Source of the DNA: Planctomycetota bacterium
Lineage (GTDB): Bacteria; Planctomycetota; Planctomycetia; Pirellulales; Pirellulaceae
Direction: 5' to 3'
Length of the DNA: 64,000 nt
NCBI GenBank assembly: GCA_024276655.1
Contig: JAJRWU010000039.1
Coordinates: 1-64,000 of the forward strand
Part shown: piece after piece, positions 8,231 through 18,884 of the stretch
Layout: every line of letters starts with the position of its first letter
Numbering within the stretch: the first letter of the stretch is position 1
Translations under genes and position numbers: made by a program
Notes under the pieces: model-generated
Told to the model about the DNA's origin: nothing
The model's database searches: none
The model's input: the letters and a program-made list of their open reading frames with translations, nothing else

Positions 8231-9163
8231 ATGAAGCCTCAGCGATTTAACGAGCAGTTTGCGGGAATCTACGATCTTGCCGTCCGGCTGGCTGACGTTA
8301 CCGAAGCCGATGGCTTGCTGGTGTTACTCGATGGCCCTTCCAACTGGGAAGAGCTGCGCCGGCGAGGCGGAGAAAAGAAGATTCTCGTCGTGGCCGACGC
8401 CACCGACGAATTGGACGGCGCCGAAACCCACGGTCTGGCGCCGGTCGTTCTCGACGTGCCCCACATGCCGGTGTTCGATAAACTAGCCCAAGCCCTTCTG
8501 GAGAGCGTGGCTTTGGAGCTACTGGCGCGCGGCTCAACGGTCGTGGCGGTTTACAGCGCCTTTGATGCGGGGAAAATTGATTCGCTGAGTTTCATCCGGC
8601 TCGACGAACACCTCGGCCGTTTGACCGTTCGCGATCTGCGGCAACTCAAAACCATCGTGCCGCTCGATACGCTCAAAACGGTGGTTGATCTGGCGGTCGA
8701 TATCGGCCGCGAAGGCCGCGAAGGCAAGGCGGTTGGCACGTTGTTCGTGGTCGGCGATTCACGAAAAGCACTCACGCTCAGCCACGCCGCCGTGTGGGAT
8801 CCTGTTAAGGGGTACAGCCGCAAGGACCGGAATCTGCGCGATCGACGCGTCCGCGAACAAATTAAGGAAATCGCCCAGATGGACGGGGCCTTTATCGTGG
8901 CCGCCGACGGCACGCTGGAAGCCGCTTGTCGGATTCTTGACTCGCCGCCCGTCGAACTCACTATTTCGCAAGGCTTGGGCTCCCGGCATTGGGCGGCGGC
9001 GGCGATCAGCAAGCACACCAAGGCCGTCGCGATTGCGGTCAGCGAGTCGAACGGAACAGTGAGAATTTTTCAGAACGGCGAGGTCGTTTTGCGCATCGAA
9101 CCTTTGCGGCATGCGCTCAAGTTCAAGGAATTCGATTTTGAGTCGCCGCCGGAAGATGCGTAG
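8231..9163 (+). CDS. Diadenylate cyclase-type (DacZ-like) protein with DisA_N domain
   Basis: DisA_N enzymes condense two ATP into the second messenger c-di-AMP. The C-terminal part (about residues 170-300) shows the DGA motif (MDGAFIVAADG, 218-220) and GLGSRHWAAAAISKHT. The canonical RHR motif therefore reads RHW at 252-254. The first 135 residues resemble the pyruvate-kinase C-terminal fold (LLVLLDGPSN, KILVVADA, TVVAVYSAF), the arrangement of archaeal DacZ-type synthases. No membrane segment is visible, so it should be cytosolic. It is followed 51 bp later by the HisA-like gene. Loss of the second Arg could lower or abolish ATP turnover. Confidence 0.8.
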   Translation: MKPQRFNEQFAGIYDLAVRLADVTEADGLLVLLDGPSNWEELRRRGGEKKILVVADATDELDGAETHGLAPVVLDVPHMPVFDKLAQALLESVALELLARGSTVVAVYSAFDAGKIDSLSFIRLDEHLGRLTVRDLRQLKTIVPLDTLKTVVDLAVDIGREGREGKAVGTLFVVGDSRKALTLSHAAVWDPVKGYSRKDRNLRDRRVREQIKEIAQMDGAFIVAADGTLEAACRILDSPPVELTISQGLGSRHWAAAAISKHTKAVAIAVSESNGTVRIFQNGEVVLRIEPLRHALKFKEFDFESPPEDA

Positions 9164-9214
9164 TCGCCAGACACACTGCCTCCAAACCACCGCTCCCCGC
9201 GAGACTCACGCCTG

Positions 9215-9985
9215 ATGCGCATTGTTGGAGTGCTTGATATACAAAAAGGCGTCGTCGTGCGCGGCGTGGCGGGCGAGCGGGGGGCCTATCGACCTTTGAC
9301 CACTTCCTTGACCAACGCGGTCAGCGTGCGAACGGTCTGCCGGGCGTTTCGCCAGCAATTAGGATTGCGCCATTGTTACATCGCCGACCTGGACGCCATC
9401 GCTGGAAACGAACCGCATTGGAATCTGTTTGAAGAAGCGGCCCAAACCGGGCTCGCCCTCTGGATCGACGCGGGCTTAGCATCGGCGGCGCAAGCTGTGA
9501 AAATGGCGAATTTCCTAAAAGGGCTTTCCGCCTCCCAACAGCAACCGCCGGCCCACCGGTTGGTGGTCGGACTGGAATCGCTGCCCGCCGCCGCCGTGTT
9601 GCCCGACCTGTTCTCTGAAACCGACCCGCAACAGATCGTGTTCAGCCTCGACCTTCGCCATGGCATTCCCCTGACCCAAATCCCACAGTGGCGGGAAGCT
9701 TCGGCCGAAACCATTGCCGACGAAGTGCTTGCCCAGGGACTGCAAAAAATGATCGTTCTCGATTTGGCCGATGTCGGCGTGAACCAGGGTTTTGGAACCG
9801 AGGGGCTGCTCAAACGGCTGATTTCGAAGCATTCCCGCGTCGAGTTCATTGCGGGCGGCGGCGTGCGCGGCGCGGCCGATCTGCAAAAGCTTTCGCGCGT
9901 TGGCTGTGGCGGCGTGTTGGTGGCTTCCGCCTTGCACGATGGCCTGCTGGGCCGCAGCGAATTGGCGGCCTACGTGGAGGCTTGA
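9215..9985 (+). CDS. HisA/HisF-like TIM-barrel protein
   Basis: The 256-residue protein has HisA family marks: an N-terminal MRIVGVLDIQKGVVVRG strand with the catalytic-type Asp, CYIADLDAIAG, and the C-terminal phosphate-binding strand VEFIAGGGVRGAADL. It is too divergent to be the histidine-pathway HisA with confidence. Planctomycetes and methylotrophs carry HisA-like paralogues among genes for tetrahydromethanopterin-linked C1 metabolism, which is the likeliest identity. No other C1 or his genes are nearby. It lies downstream of the DacZ-like gene and converges on gltD. Confidence 0.7.
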   Translation: MRIVGVLDIQKGVVVRGVAGERGAYRPLTTSLTNAVSVRTVCRAFRQQLGLRHCYIADLDAIAGNEPHWNLFEEAAQTGLALWIDAGLASAAQAVKMANFLKGLSASQQQPPAHRLVVGLESLPAAAVLPDLFSETDPQQIVFSLDLRHGIPLTQIPQWREASAETIADEVLAQGLQKMIVLDLADVGVNQGFGTEGLLKRLISKHSRVEFIAGGGVRGAADLQKLSRVGCGGVLVASALHDGLLGRSELAAYVEA

Positions 9986-10052
9986 AGTTGGCGTGTACGC
10001 GAAGAAAACATGCTAAAGCATGAACTCCAACGGCGCGCCGCCTCACTGCCAG

Positions 10053-11555
10053 TCACGCCCCCGCCAGCGCTGTTCCCATGCTGACGCCCGGCGCCGGGAG
10101 CACGCTTTCGCCCATCAGGTATTGATCAACCACACGCGCCGCGCCGCGGCCTTCGTTGATTGCCCAGACGACCAGCGATTGCCCGCGGCGGCAATCGCCG
10201 GCGGCGAACACGCCCTCCACGTTGGTGGCGAAACGGCCGTACTGGGCTTCGTAATTGCCGCGTGCATCGTACGAAATTTCCAGCTTGTCGGAAACGGTTT
10301 GTTCAGGACCCAGAAAACCCATTGAGAGGAAGGCCAGGTCGGCTTTCCAAATTTTCTCAGACCCCGGCTTCTCGGTATTGCTCCAGCGGCCGGTTTCGTC
10401 TTTGGTCCATTCAACCTCCACCGTTCGCACGCCCTGCAAATTACCGGCGCCGTCGTCGAGAAACTCCTTCGAGAGAATGCAATACTGGCGAGGATCTTGG
10501 CCGAACGTGTCGATGCATTCGCGGTGGCTGTAATCGATACGATAAACGCGCGGCCATTGGGGCCAGGGGTTATCGGACGCGCGCTGCGCCGGCGGCTGGG
10601 GCAGAAGTTCAAAGTTGACCACGCTCTTGCAGCCATGCCGTAGCGACGTGCCGATGCAATCGGCGCCGGTGTCGCCGCCGCCAATCACGACGACATCTTT
10701 TCCCTTGGCCGAAATAAAGCGGCCATCGGCCAGCTTGCTATCGAGCAGGCTCTTGGTGTTGGCGGTGAGAAATTCCATGGCGAAATGCACGCCCTTCAAC
10801 TCACGGCCGGGAATCGGCAGGTTCCTCGGAACGGTGGCGCCGGTGGCCAGCAGCAGAGCGTCGTTCTGCTCGCGGAGTTCCAGCGGATCAATATCCTGGC
10901 CGACATTGGCGCCCGTGATGAACTTGACGCCCTCATCACGCAGTAGTTGGACGCGCCGCTCGACAATTGTTTTGTCGAGCTTCATGTTAGGAATGCCATA
11001 CATCAGCAAACCGCCGATGCGGTCGGCCCGCTCGTAAACGGTAATCTGGTGTCCGACCGCGTTGAGCTGCGCGGCCGCCGCCAAACCGGCGGGCCCCGAA
11101 CCGACAATCGCCACGCGTTTTCCGCTGCGCGTGGCCGGCGGGGCGGCTTCCACCCAACCTTCGAGGAAGCCGCGGTCGATGATCGCGTTCTCGATATTTT
11201 TGATCGTCACGGGCGGTTCGGTCACCCCCAACACACAGGCGCCTTCGCACGGCGCCGGGCAAACGCGGCCGGTGAATTCCGGAAAGTTATTCGTTTTGTG
11301 CAGACGGTCGAGCGCTTCGCGCCAACGCCCACGGTAGATGAGGTCGTTCCATTCGGGAATCAGGTTCTCGACCGGGCAGCCCGTGCCCGACTGGCAAAAC
11401 GGAACGCCGCAGTCCATGCAGCGTGCGCCCTGCGTGCGCAGGGGTTCTTCGGCCGAAGGGGTGTAAATTTCGTTGAAATCTTGCAAACGCATTTTGGCGT
11501 TCCGGTAGGGAACTTCCTTGCGTTCGAATTCCTTAAAACCAGTAGGTTTACCCAT
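10053..11555 (-). CDS. gltD: Glutamate synthase [NADPH] small subunit
   Basis: GltD passes electrons from NADPH through FAD and two Fe-S clusters to GltB for glutamate formation. The 500-residue length is normal. The N-terminus has the cysteine clusters [21 protein letters not shown] and [13 protein letters not shown] first Rossmann motif [17 protein letters not shown] binds FAD, and [13 protein letters not shown] binds NADPH. It lies 67 bp downstream of gltB on the same strand, so the two are co-transcribed, with the LysR gene at the head. No hairpin is obvious after its stop. Confidence 0.95.
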   Translation of the reverse strand: MGKPTGFKEFERKEVPYRNAKMRLQDFNEIYTPSAEEPLRTQGARCMDCGVPFCQSGTGCPVENLIPEWNDLIYRGRWREALDRLHKTNNFPEFTGRVCPAPCEGACVLGVTEPPVTIKNIENAIIDRGFLEGWVEAAPPATRSGKRVAIVGSGPAGLAAAAQLNAVGHQITVYERADRIGGLLMYGIPNMKLDKTIVERRVQLLRDEGVKFITGANVGQDIDPLELREQNDALLLATGATVPRNLPIPGRELKGVHFAMEFLTANTKSLLDSKLADGRFISAKGKDVVVIGGGDTGADCIGTSLRHGCKSVVNFELLPQPPAQRASDNPWPQWPRVYRIDYSHRECIDTFGQDPRQYCILSKEFLDDGAGNLQGVRTVEVEWTKDETGRWSNTEKPGSEKIWKADLAFLSMGFLGPEQTVSDKLEISYDARGNYEAQYGRFATNVEGVFAAGDCRRGQSLVVWAINEGRGAARVVDQYLMGESVLPAPGVSMGTALAGA

Positions 11556-11622
11556 GAATATTATTGGCTCCTTGGCGGGCGCCGCTCGTGAATGTTTGTC
11601 GGTTATGAATTCCCTCGCGGGC

Positions 11623-14600
11623 TCACTTCTTCAGTTGGCTTTCGCGGGCCTGTTGCTCCGCCAACACGCGTTTGTAGTCGACCGGCATGACCTTGATAAA
11701 TTTCCCCAGCGATTCCGACCAGTCGGCCAGAATATCTTTCGCGACGGTTGAGTTAGTGTGCTTCCGGTGCTGCTCGATCAAATCTTGCAATTCCGCGATA
11801 TCGGCCAAGTCGACCACTTTCTCCAAGGCCACCATGCCCAGATTGCAGCGATCAAGGAATTCATCTTGGGGATCGTAAATATAGGCGACGCCGCCCGACA
11901 TACCCGCCGCGAAGTTGCGGCCGGTGGGGCCCAGTATGACCACGCGGCCGCCGGTCATGTATTCACAGCCGTGATCGCCCACGCCCTCAATCACGGTGCG
12001 GGCGCCGCTATTTCGGACACAAAACCGTTCCGCGGCGCGGCCCCGGAAGAAGGCCTTTCCCCCCGTGGCGCCATACAGCACCACATTGCCGACGAGGATA
12101 TTATCTTCGGGCGTAAACGTACTATTGAGCGGCGGGTAGATCGTGATATTCCCGCCGGAAAGCCCCTTGCCCACATAATCGTTGGCGTCGCCTTCCAACT
12201 CCAGGCTCACGCCCCGGGCCAGAAAGGCGCCGAAACTCTGGCCGGCGGAACCGGTAAAACGGATGTTGATCGTGTCTTCGGGCAGGCCCTCTTCGCCCCA
12301 TTTTTTCACCAAGTGGTGGCTCAACGTGGCGCCAACCGTGCGATCGGTGTTGATGATCGGCAGTTCGATGCTGACGCTTTCACCGTTCTCCAGAGCCGGT
12401 TGGGCCCGCTTGAGCAGTTCGGTGTGGTCGAGCGATTTTTCCAAGCCATGATCTTGCTTTTGCGTGCAACGCACTTCCACATCGGCATGCGGCTTTTGGG
12501 CGGGTGCGAGAATGGGGGAAAGGTCGAGGCCGTCCGACTTCCAGTGTTCGATGGCGTCGTACGTTTCGAAGGCGTCGGCCCGGCCGATCATTTCGTCGAT
12601 CGTGCGGAAGCCCATATCAGCCATGATTTGGCGAGCCTCTTCGGCCACCATGAACAGATAGTTGACCACATGCTCCGGCTTGCCCTTGAATTTCTTCCGC
12701 AGTTCGGGGTCTTGCGTGGCGATGCCCACCGGGCAGGTGTTCAAATGGCATTTCCGCATCATGATGCAGCCCAGCGTGATCAGCGGCGCGGTGGAAAAAC
12801 CGAATTCCTCGGCGCCCAACAGCGCCGCCACCACCACATCGCGCCCGGTTCGCAAACCGCCATCGGTCTGCAACACGACGCGGCTGCGGAGGTTGTTGAG
12901 CACCAGCGTTTGGTGCGTTTCGGCGATCCCCAATTCCCAGGGCAGGCCGGCGTGTTTGATGCTGGTTAAGGGCGAGGCGCCGGTTCCGCCGGTATCGCCG
13001 GAAATGAGGATGTGGTCGGCGTGCGCCTTGGCCACTCCCGAAGCGACGGTTCCCACGCCCACTTCCGAGACAAGTTTCACACTCACCCGGGCCGAGGGAT
13101 TGGCATTTTTCAAATCGTGAATCAACTGCGCCAAATCTTCGATGGAGTAAATGTCGTGGTGCGGCGGCGGGCTGATCAATCCCACGCCCGGCGTGGAGTG
13201 CCGAATGCGGGCGATATTTTCGTCGACCTTGCGGCCCGGCAATTCACCGCCTTCGCCCGGCTTGGCCCCTTGGGAAATTTTGATCTGCAATTCGTCAGCG
13301 TTGGAAAGATACCAAATCGTGACGCCGAACCGCCCAGAGGCCACCTGCTTGATGGCCGAACGTTTGGAATCGCCGTTGGGCAGCGGCGTGAAACGGGCGG
13401 AATCTTCGCCGCCTTCGCCGGTATTGCTCTTGCCACCCATGCGGTTCATGGCGATGGCCAGGGTTTCGTGCGATTCAGCGGATATCGAACCGAAACTCAT
13501 GGCGCCGGTGCAGAACCGTTTGACGATCTCCGCCGCCGGCTCCACTTCCTCGATATCGACCGCAGCGCCGTTGGCGGCGGTGCGAAGTTTCAGCAGGCCG
13601 CGAAGCGTGAAACTCTCGCGAGCGGTAGTGTTCATTTCAGCGGCGAAGCGTTGGTAACTTTCCTGGTTGTTGTTGCGGGCGGCGTCTTGAATTTGAGCAA
13701 TCGCGACAGGGTTCCAAGCATGACGTTCGCCTTCGGCGCGCCAATGGAATTCGCCCAGGTTGGGCAACGACGGCAACTGCTGCGTCGGTTTGGCCGGATA
13801 ACCCAGTGCATGGCGGCGTAAAATTTCTTCCGCCAGAATCTTGAAATCAACACCTTGCACGCGGCTCGGCGCGCCGCAAAAGCAGCGGTCGATGACTTCG
13901 TCTTTCAGGCCGACCGCCTCGAAAATTTGGGCGCCCTTGTACGATTGCAATGTCGAGATGCCCATCTTGGCCATCACCTTGAGAATGCCCTTGGCGCTGC
14001 CCTTGCGATAAGCAGCCACGATTTTGTCGTCGTCGCGCAGTTCCTTGGGCAGACGCCCTTCGAGCCGGGCTTGCCACAACGCCTCGAAGGCCAAGTAAGG
14101 ATTGATGGCGTCGGCGCCGTAACCTATCAGCAGGCAATGATGATGCACCTCGCGGGCTTCGCCGGTTTCGATGACCAACCCCAACCGCGTTCGCTGGGCC
14201 CGTTGCACCAAGTGATGATGCACCGCGCCGCAAGCCAATAGCGCACTAACCGGGGCGCGCTCGGCGCTGATGTTTCGGTCCGACAAAACAACAATGCTGA
14301 AGCCTTCTTCGATCGCCGATTCCGACTCCCGGCAGATGCGGTCGAGCGCGGCGGTGAGTCCGGCGGCGCCCTCCGAAACCGGGAACGTGATGTCAACCGT
14401 TTTCGCGCGCCAGCCGCGATGGTCGACATGCTGCAGCGCCGCCAACTCCTCATTGCACAAAATGGGGTGCGGCACCAACAGGCGGTGGCAGTCGGTCTCG
14501 ACGGTTTCCAACAAGTTGCCTTCCGGCCCAATATAGCACTCCAGCGACATGATCACTTCTTCCCGGATCGAATCGATGGCGGGGTTGGTCACTTGGGCGA

Positions 14601-16206
14601 AGAGTTGCTTGAAGTAGTCGTAGATCAGACGCGGCTTATCCGATAGGCATGCCAGGGCGGAATCGTTGCCCATCGAACCGACCGGATCGCGCAATTGCTC
14701 GACCAGCGGTATCAGCATGAACTGCATGGTTTCCAGCGTGTAGCCGAAAGCTTGCATGCGCGGCAGCAGCGTTTCAGGATAAAAGCCATGCGGCTCCTGG
14801 TTGGGGCTGAGGTCGGAGAGTCGAATGCGCTGGTTGCGCAGCCATTCGCCGTACGGGCGTTGGTCTGAAAACACTTTTTTGACTTCTTCATCGGGAATCA
14901 GCCGCCCCTGTTCAAAGTCGACCAGGAACATACGCCCCGGCTGCAAGCGGCCTTTCTCCTTGACGTTGGCAGGGTCGACCGGCAAGACGCCGACTTCGCT
15001 GGCCATGATCACGCGGTCGTCGTGGGTGATGTAATACCGGCTGGGCCGCAAACCGTTGCGGTCGAGCACGGCGCCAATGTAGTGGCCATCGGTAAAAACG
15101 ACCGAAGCGGGGCCGTCCCAGGGCTCCATGAAGGAGGAATGGTATTCGTAGAACGCCCGCTTGTTTTCGGGCATCGACTCATGTTTTTGCCAGGCTTCGG
15201 GAATCATCATCATGACCGATTCCTGCAACGTGCGGCCACTCATGAGCAAGAATTCCAAGGCGTTGTCGAAACCGCCGGAGTCGGAGGTGTCGGCCTCCAT
15301 GATCGGAAACAGCTTGCTGAGGTCGTCGCCAAAGAGCGGGCTGGCGGCCACGCCTTCACGCGCCCGCATCCAATTGATGTTGCCGCGCAACGTATTGATT
15401 TCGCCGTTATGGCTCATGAAGCGGAACGGCTGCGCACGGTCCCAACTGGGAAAAGTGTTGGTGGAAAAACGTGAATGCACCATGGCCAAATGGCTGGTGT
15501 ACGTGTCATCGTTGAGGTCGGGGAAATAGGGCATTACCTGATCGGGCGTGAGCATCCCCTTGTAGATAATGACCTTGGTCGAGAGGCTGCAAATGTAAAA
15601 CATTTCGGCTTGCCGGAGCGAACTCTCATGCCGCAGCAGGCGGCTGGCCCGTTTGCGAATCATATACAGTTTGCGTTCGAAGGCGTCGCCTTCCAGGTGG
15701 TCGGCGGCGGCGACAAAAAGCTGCTCCATTTTGGGTTCGCAGTCGCGCGCCGTGGGGCCGATATCAGCCGCTTTCGCGCAGGTTGGCACCGTGCGCCAAC
15801 CGAGCAGACGCTGCCCTTCTTCCTGGATCAGTTTTTCGACCGCCGCCTTGCATTGCTGGCGTTCTTCTTCCATCGTGGGCAAAAACACGATGCCCACGCC
15901 GTAATGCCCCGGTTGGGGAAGGTCGGCGTGCAGGTCTTCCTTGGCCACGTTGCGAAGGAACGCGTGCGGCAATGCGGTGAGGATGCCGGAGCCGTCGCCG
16001 GTGTTCTTTTCGCAACCACAGGCGCCGCGGTGGTCCATGCGGCGGAGGATGTGGTCGGCATCGACGATGATCTGATGGCTGCGCTGTCCCTTGATATGCG
16101 CCACAAAGCCCACGCCGCAGCTGTCTTTTTCGTGAGTCGGGTCGTAAAGGCCTTGCCGGCGCGGCCGTCCCCAGGCATCGTGGAGGTCGTTTTTATTCAC
16201 GGTCAT
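11623..16206 (-). CDS. gltB: Glutamate synthase large subunit
   Basis: GltB converts 2-oxoglutarate and glutamine to two glutamates. The 1527-residue length fits the bacterial alpha subunit. The class-II amidotransferase nucleophile is Cys30 in [10 protein letters not shown], so about 29 residues should be removed as propeptide. The central and FMN domains follow, then the 3Fe-4S cluster motif ([18 protein letters not shown]), and a C-terminal beta-helix rich in [21 protein letters not shown] repeats. The start at 16206 is 18 bp after the LysR stop, and gltD follows. Confidence 0.97.
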   Translation of the reverse strand: MTVNKNDLHDAWGRPRRQGLYDPTHEKDSCGVGFVAHIKGQRSHQIIVDADHILRRMDHRGACGCEKNTGDGSGILTALPHAFLRNVAKEDLHADLPQPGHYGVGIVFLPTMEEERQQCKAAVEKLIQEEGQRLLGWRTVPTCAKAADIGPTARDCEPKMEQLFVAAADHLEGDAFERKLYMIRKRASRLLRHESSLRQAEMFYICSLSTKVIIYKGMLTPDQVMPYFPDLNDDTYTSHLAMVHSRFSTNTFPSWDRAQPFRFMSHNGEINTLRGNINWMRAREGVAASPLFGDDLSKLFPIMEADTSDSGGFDNALEFLLMSGRTLQESVMMMIPEAWQKHESMPENKRAFYEYHSSFMEPWDGPASVVFTDGHYIGAVLDRNGLRPSRYYITHDDRVIMASEVGVLPVDPANVKEKGRLQPGRMFLVDFEQGRLIPDEEVKKVFSDQRPYGEWLRNQRIRLSDLSPNQEPHGFYPETLLPRMQAFGYTLETMQFMLIPLVEQLRDPVGSMGNDSALACLSDKPRLIYDYFKQLFAQVTNPAIDSIREEVIMSLECYIGPEGNLLETVETDCHRLLVPHPILCNEELAALQHVDHRGWRAKTVDITFPVSEGAAGLTAALDRICRESESAIEEGFSIVVLSDRNISAERAPVSALLACGAVHHHLVQRAQRTRLGLVIETGEAREVHHHCLLIGYGADAINPYLAFEALWQARLEGRLPKELRDDDKIVAAYRKGSAKGILKVMAKMGISTLQSYKGAQIFEAVGLKDEVIDRCFCGAPSRVQGVDFKILAEEILRRHALGYPAKPTQQLPSLPNLGEFHWRAEGERHAWNPVAIAQIQDAARNNNQESYQRFAAEMNTTARESFTLRGLLKLRTAANGAAVDIEEVEPAAEIVKRFCTGAMSFGSISAESHETLAIAMNRMGGKSNTGEGGEDSARFTPLPNGDSKRSAIKQVASGRFGVTIWYLSNADELQIKISQGAKPGEGGELPGRKVDENIARIRHSTPGVGLISPPPHHDIYSIEDLAQLIHDLKNANPSARVSVKLVSEVGVGTVASGVAKAHADHILISGDTGGTGASPLTSIKHAGLPWELGIAETHQTLVLNNLRSRVVLQTDGGLRTGRDVVVAALLGAEEFGFSTAPLITLGCIMMRKCHLNTCPVGIATQDPELRKKFKGKPEHVVNYLFMVAEEARQIMADMGFRTIDEMIGRADAFETYDAIEHWKSDGLDLSPILAPAQKPHADVEVRCTQKQDHGLEKSLDHTELLKRAQPALENGESVSIELPIINTDRTVGATLSHHLVKKWGEEGLPEDTINIRFTGSAGQSFGAFLARGVSLELEGDANDYVGKGLSGGNITIYPPLNSTFTPEDNILVGNVVLYGATGGKAFFRGRAAERFCVRNSGARTVIEGVGDHGCEYMTGGRVVILGPTGRNFAAGMSGGVAYIYDPQDEFLDRCNLGMVALEKVVDLADIAELQDLIEQHRKHTNSTVAKDILADWSESLGKFIKVMPVDYKRVLAEQQARESQLKK

Positions 16207-16224
16207 GTACTTCTACTCTCGTCT

Positions 16225-17199
16225 TCAAGTGCTTGTTTTGTCTTGTGGGTGGGGCGATGTGCTTGTCCCGCCAGAAGCCGCGACCGCCGGCGGTAAATCC
16301 CATTCGCACGGGGGCGGCTGGCCCTCAGATTGCAACATGTCAATGAATCGCAGCGCGGTTTCGCCCAGCTCTTTTCCACGCCGAAAAACGATACCCAACG
16401 GCCGCACCAACGCTGTTTCCGCCAACGGAATGGCGCGAATCGCTCCCGATTCCCGCTCGCAAACGACCGTCGGCGCGGGCAGTATGCTGACTCCCGCATT
16501 GATTTCCACGGCCCGCTTGATCGACTCGATATTGTCGAATTCCAAGGCGATTTTCGGCTCCGCCTGTTCGGCCGCCAGCGCGCGGTCAATGGCCCGGCGA
16601 ATCTTCAGGTCGGCGTCGAAGGCCACGAACTTCTGTCCTTGCAGTTCCGCTAGGGAAACGGTTTGACGCTCCGCCAACGCATGTTGCGGCGAACAGACAA
16701 GCAGCATCGCTTCATCGCGCCAGGGCAAGGCGTCTAGACGCCGCGTCGGTTTCGGGTAACTGACCAAGCCGAGATCGACTTGATCGCTTTCAACCCGCTG
16801 CACCACTTTATCAGGGTGCCGGTATTCGACGCGAACATCGGCCTGAGGATACGTCTGCTGGAACCGCTTCACGAATTGATCGATGTGGCTCAGCCCCACC
16901 GAATAAATACAGGCCACGCTCACGCGGCCCACAACTTCCTTGTGGTGCGTTCGAACCACTTCCTCCAGCGCATAATAGCGTTGCACCAGTTTGCGGCAGC
17001 CTTCGTAATAGATTTCACCTTCGGGCGTCAGCACGAAAGGCCGCTTGGAGCGGTCGATCAGTTTCACGCCCAAACACTCTTCCAAATGATGGACCATCTG
17101 GCTGGCGCCCGACTGCGACATACCATTCTCATCGGCGGCGCGCGAAAAGCTTCGCCGGCCAACAATATCGCAGAAGACTTTCAATGATTTTACGTGCAT
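16225..17199 (-). CDS. LysR-family transcriptional regulator, likely controller of gltBD
   Basis: The 324-residue protein has the LysR winged helix at residues 1-60 (VFCDIVGRRSFSRAADENG, SQSGASQMVHHLEECLGVKL) and a periplasmic-binding-like effector domain after about residue 90 (VACIYSVGLSHIDQFVKRF and LGLVSYPKPTRRLDALPW). It lies 18 bp upstream of gltB on the same strand. Unlike the usual divergent LysR arrangement it should be co-transcribed with its target. By analogy with GltC it may sense nitrogen or carbon status, but the effector cannot be read from sequence. A Pro/Ser-rich tail of about 25 residues is extra. Confidence 0.88.
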   Translation of the reverse strand: MHVKSLKVFCDIVGRRSFSRAADENGMSQSGASQMVHHLEECLGVKLIDRSKRPFVLTPEGEIYYEGCRKLVQRYYALEEVVRTHHKEVVGRVSVACIYSVGLSHIDQFVKRFQQTYPQADVRVEYRHPDKVVQRVESDQVDLGLVSYPKPTRRLDALPWRDEAMLLVCSPQHALAERQTVSLAELQGQKFVAFDADLKIRRAIDRALAAEQAEPKIALEFDNIESIKRAVEINAGVSILPAPTVVCERESGAIRAIPLAETALVRPLGIVFRRGKELGETALRFIDMLQSEGQPPPCEWDLPPAVAASGGTSTSPHPQDKTST

Positions 17200-17589
17200 T
17201 GTCTGGGCCTGAACCGGTGGATATCTCTAAACCGGGATGTCTATTTTGTCGCTGCTCTCGCTGGCCGGCGTATGGCGGATTCCTCACGGAATCGGCATGT
17301 TGCCGCTGGCGTTTCGTCAGCACACAATAGACGACGTTATCAAATCGCCTAATACTAACGGCGGAGTAGCATTAGAGATGAGCATACTAGCGTAGGCTCT
17401 GGCCGTCCCCTGGTCAAGCCGGCGGGAGGTCTGGGAGTGTGGGAATGCACTTTGGCGGGGTGGCGGAGTGGATTGAGAAAACCGCTAGTAAACTCGGGTT
17501 TGAAGCAACGTTGCGATTACCTGGCGGGCCAAAGAAGCGTTAAACTGAACTGGCCCCAAACTGACATGTTTCGATTTAAGGAAAGCTCG
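17200..17589. other. Intergenic region upstream of the LysR-glt operon
   Basis: It should hold the LysR-gltBD promoter on the minus strand, but no clear -35/-10 pair is visible. A 32-codon plus-strand frame at 17445-17543 has protein-like content (VAEWIEKTASKLGFEATLRL) and could be a tiny gene or a gene remnant. Nothing else is recognised. Confidence 0.35.
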
Positions 17590-17862
17590 ATGGAACCGAA
17601 TCACTCTCCCAACTCACGGAACACCGAAACGCGGAATGAGAACCGAGCGTTCACTAAAATCGCACATGGGATCTACTTGCAGATATTCCTTGGAGTAGGG
17701 TGCTTATTAGTTTCCAGGCTTAGCAAATCGGTGTCAGCCGTACTTGAGGACCCAGACGTCGCTGGAGTGCTTTTGATTGGACTAGGCCTCAATTCGTTGA
17801 TCTACATTCGACGTTACAAACGGGAGACGAGAGTAGGTAACGCGGGGCGCCCCAACGCCTAG
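17590..17862 (+). CDS. Small membrane protein, function unknown
   Basis: From ATG 17590 the product is 90 residues. An AAGGAAAG ribosome site at 17578-17585 decides this start. A polar, Asn-rich N-terminus precedes two hydrophobic segments (YLQIFLGVGCLLVSRL and VAGVLLIGLGLNSLIYI) and a basic tail. Base composition is more AT-rich than its neighbours. Its stop overlaps the end of the convergent larE gene by 4 bp. No family is recognised. Confidence 0.45.
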   Translation: MEPNHSPNSRNTETRNENRAFTKIAHGIYLQIFLGVGCLLVSRLSKSVSAVLEDPDVAGVLLIGLGLNSLIYIRRYKRETRVGNAGRPNA

Positions 17863-18746
17863 CCAGGTTTGAGTTCGACCAATTCCAGGGTTTCCGGCGA
17901 CAGCAGCGCATTGAGGCTGCCCGACTGGAAGCCCGCTAAATCGAGTGTCACGAAGCGGAAGCCTAGGTTTTGGAACTGGCTGAGAATCTGCTCCCGCACG
18001 CCGGGCGCCGTGACTTTCACCAGCATTTCAGCGGGAATTTCGATCCTGGCCATGTCGCCGGGATGGTATCGGACGCGAACCGGCGAAAAACCGAGCGCGC
18101 GCAGCAACTGCTCCGCGCGGTCGACCATGCTCAGCCGTGCGGGGGTCACTTCCTCGCCATAAGCGATTCGGCTCGAAAGGCAGGGCGACGCCGGCTTATT
18201 CCAAACCGGCAAATTCCAATGCTTCGCCAACCGGCGGACGTCGTCCTTGGTGAATCCACATTCGACCAACGGGCTACGCACGCGGCGCTCGCGGGCGGCT
18301 TTCATTCCGGGGCGATAGTCGTTGTGGTCGTCTTGGTTGGCGCCGTTAACGATGATTTTGGTTGGGTGCTGCTCGCAGAGCGTTTCCAGCAGTGCGTACA
18401 GTTCGCTCTTGCAGTGGTAGCAGCGGTCGGCGGCATTGCGAAGATAGGCCGGTTTGGCGAACTCATTCGTTTCCACGATCACGTGCTGAATGCCGATTTG
18501 GTCGGCCAAACGCCGGGCTTCCTGGAGTTCGCCTTCCGCCAAACTGGGGCTTACTCCCGTAGCCGCCAGCGCACGCTGGCCGAGCGAAATTTGAGCCGCC
18601 TGGGCCACCACGGTGCTATCGACGCCGGCGGAAAACGCCACCACGCAAAACTCGAACGAGCGCATCATCGCCAGCAGTTGCGACGTTTTTTGCTCAAGCG
18701 CGAAATCAAGTTCCGATTCAGCGTGGTTCATCTTGCCGTAACTCAA
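17859..18746 (-). CDS. larE: ATP-dependent sacrificial sulfur transferase LarE
   Basis: LarE donates sulfur from a cysteine side chain to build the nickel-pincer nucleotide cofactor of lactate racemase and its relatives. The PP-loop is VVAFSAGVDSTVVAQAA near residue 40, used to adenylate the substrate. The conserved Cys lies in KPASPCLSSRIAYGEE. An extra CYHC pair sits mid-protein. The 295-residue length is normal; a start at 18731 (MNHAESE) is possible. No larA, larB or larC is adjacent, so the partner enzymes must be elsewhere. Confidence 0.9.
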   Translation of the reverse strand: MSYGKMNHAESELDFALEQKTSQLLAMMRSFEFCVVAFSAGVDSTVVAQAAQISLGQRALAATGVSPSLAEGELQEARRLADQIGIQHVIVETNEFAKPAYLRNAADRCYHCKSELYALLETLCEQHPTKIIVNGANQDDHNDYRPGMKAARERRVRSPLVECGFTKDDVRRLAKHWNLPVWNKPASPCLSSRIAYGEEVTPARLSMVDRAEQLLRALGFSPVRVRYHPGDMARIEIPAEMLVKVTAPGVREQILSQFQNLGFRFVTLDLAGFQSGSLNALLSPETLELVELKPG

Positions 18747-18824
18747 AGTGGGGATCTAATGCCGACGCACCGGCGCTGCGGAATGATAAGGCGCCCGTTG
18801 TTGCAAGGACCCGTTGTTGCACGG

Positions 18825-18857
18825 AAAAGCCCGGCATTTTAGAAATGCCGGGCTTTT
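18825..18857. terminator. Hairpin terminator, AAGCCCGGC family copy 2
   Basis: AAAAGCCCGGCATTT (18825-18839) pairs perfectly with AAATGCCGGGCTTTT (18843-18857) around a 3-nt loop. It sits just after the end of the minus-strand DUF4912 gene and before larE. Confidence 0.8.
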
Positions 18858-18884
18858 AGTTTAGTTTGATAAATCTCGCACATG

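Noticed and set aside
10053-16206. Long plus-strand frames opposite gltB and gltD
   Set aside because: They are antisense shadows of GC-rich coding DNA; gltB and gltD have unambiguous family motifs on the minus strand.
17454-17530. Possible tRNA-like stretch (GGCGGGGTGGCGGAGTGG)
   Set aside because: It starts like a Ser/Leu tRNA but no acceptor stem or anticodon arm can be formed.
17445-17543. A 32-codon frame reading VAEWIEKTASKLGFEATLRL
   Set aside because: Protein-like but too short to call; no clear homology and only a loose ribosome site. Kept as a note in the intergenic entry.
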